A stretch of DNA of 5,767 nucleotides from Kiritimatiellia bacterium (GTDB lineage: Bacteria; Verrucomicrobiota; Kiritimatiellia; UBA8416; JABMPJ01): assembly GCA_029939545.1 (NCBI GenBank), contig JAOZSS010000158.1:1-5767 (forward strand). Reading direction: 5' to 3'. A program made the position numbers and the translations under genes. Below the pieces are notes generated by a model. That model was given only the letters and a program-made list of their open reading frames with translations, was not told where the DNA came from and made no database searches. Each line of letters starts with the position of its first letter. Position 1 is the first letter of the stretch. Positions 5,761 through 5,767 of the stretch are shown here, one piece after another.

Positions 5761-5767
5761 AAAACAG
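5715..5767. repeat. Right arm of the 53-bp inverted repeat, overlapping the lyase 3' end
   Basis: Reverse complement of 58-110 with two mismatches. It begins one base before the lyase codons GGT GTA ACC, covers the last 14 codons and the TAG stop, and runs through 7 nt of downstream DNA to the last base of the window. In coding terms, one mismatch is silent (CTT versus CTC, Leu) and the other changes Gly to Glu (GGA versus GAA). Whether the repeat continues past 5767 cannot be seen. Confidence 0.9.

Overview
This 5.8-kb window comes from a GC-rich bacterium. The third gene encodes a MipA/OmpV-type outer-membrane protein, so the cell is very probably Gram-negative (diderm). Nothing in the window fixes the phylum. 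All well-supported genes lie on the + strand and cover about 80% of the sequence.

Layout. Positions 1-325 hold no secure gene. They contain one arm of a 53-bp inverted repeat (58-110), a strong GC hairpin followed by a T-run (148-183), and a short, apparently frameshifted coding remnant (about 189-322) that stops 3 nt before the first full gene. A compact three-gene operon follows: two different cobalamin-binding radical SAM enzymes (326-1570 and 1572-2936, 1 nt apart), then an outer-membrane protein of the MipA/OmpV family (2933-3820), which overlaps the second enzyme by the 4-nt ATGA arrangement. A 347-bp intergenic region (3821-4167) carries a possible weak terminator, two blocks of 7-bp tandem repeats in inverted orientation, an imperfect hairpin and a candidate promoter. 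The last gene (4168-5760) is a complete MIO-type aromatic amino acid ammonia-lyase. Its selectivity residues are His-Leu, which points to tyrosine and hence to p-coumarate as product. The second arm of the inverted repeat (5715-5767) starts inside the last codons of this lyase and runs to the window edge.

How the genes may work together. A tyrosine ammonia-lyase supplies p-coumarate, which bacteria use as a starter for aryl-polyene or flexirubin-like lipids, or as a chromophore. B12-dependent radical SAM enzymes typically perform C-methylation or other difficult C-C chemistry on lipids and natural products. Two of them fused into one operon with an outer-membrane protein next to a tyrosine lyase suggests part of a biosynthetic locus for a modified, possibly envelope-located, aromatic lipid or pigment. 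This pathway is inference: no ketosynthase, acyl carrier protein, CoA ligase or acyltransferase lies in the window.

The most unusual features are the nearly perfect 53-bp inverted repeats that bracket the whole gene set and encode the C-terminus of the lyase, and the convergent heptanucleotide repeat blocks upstream of the lyase.
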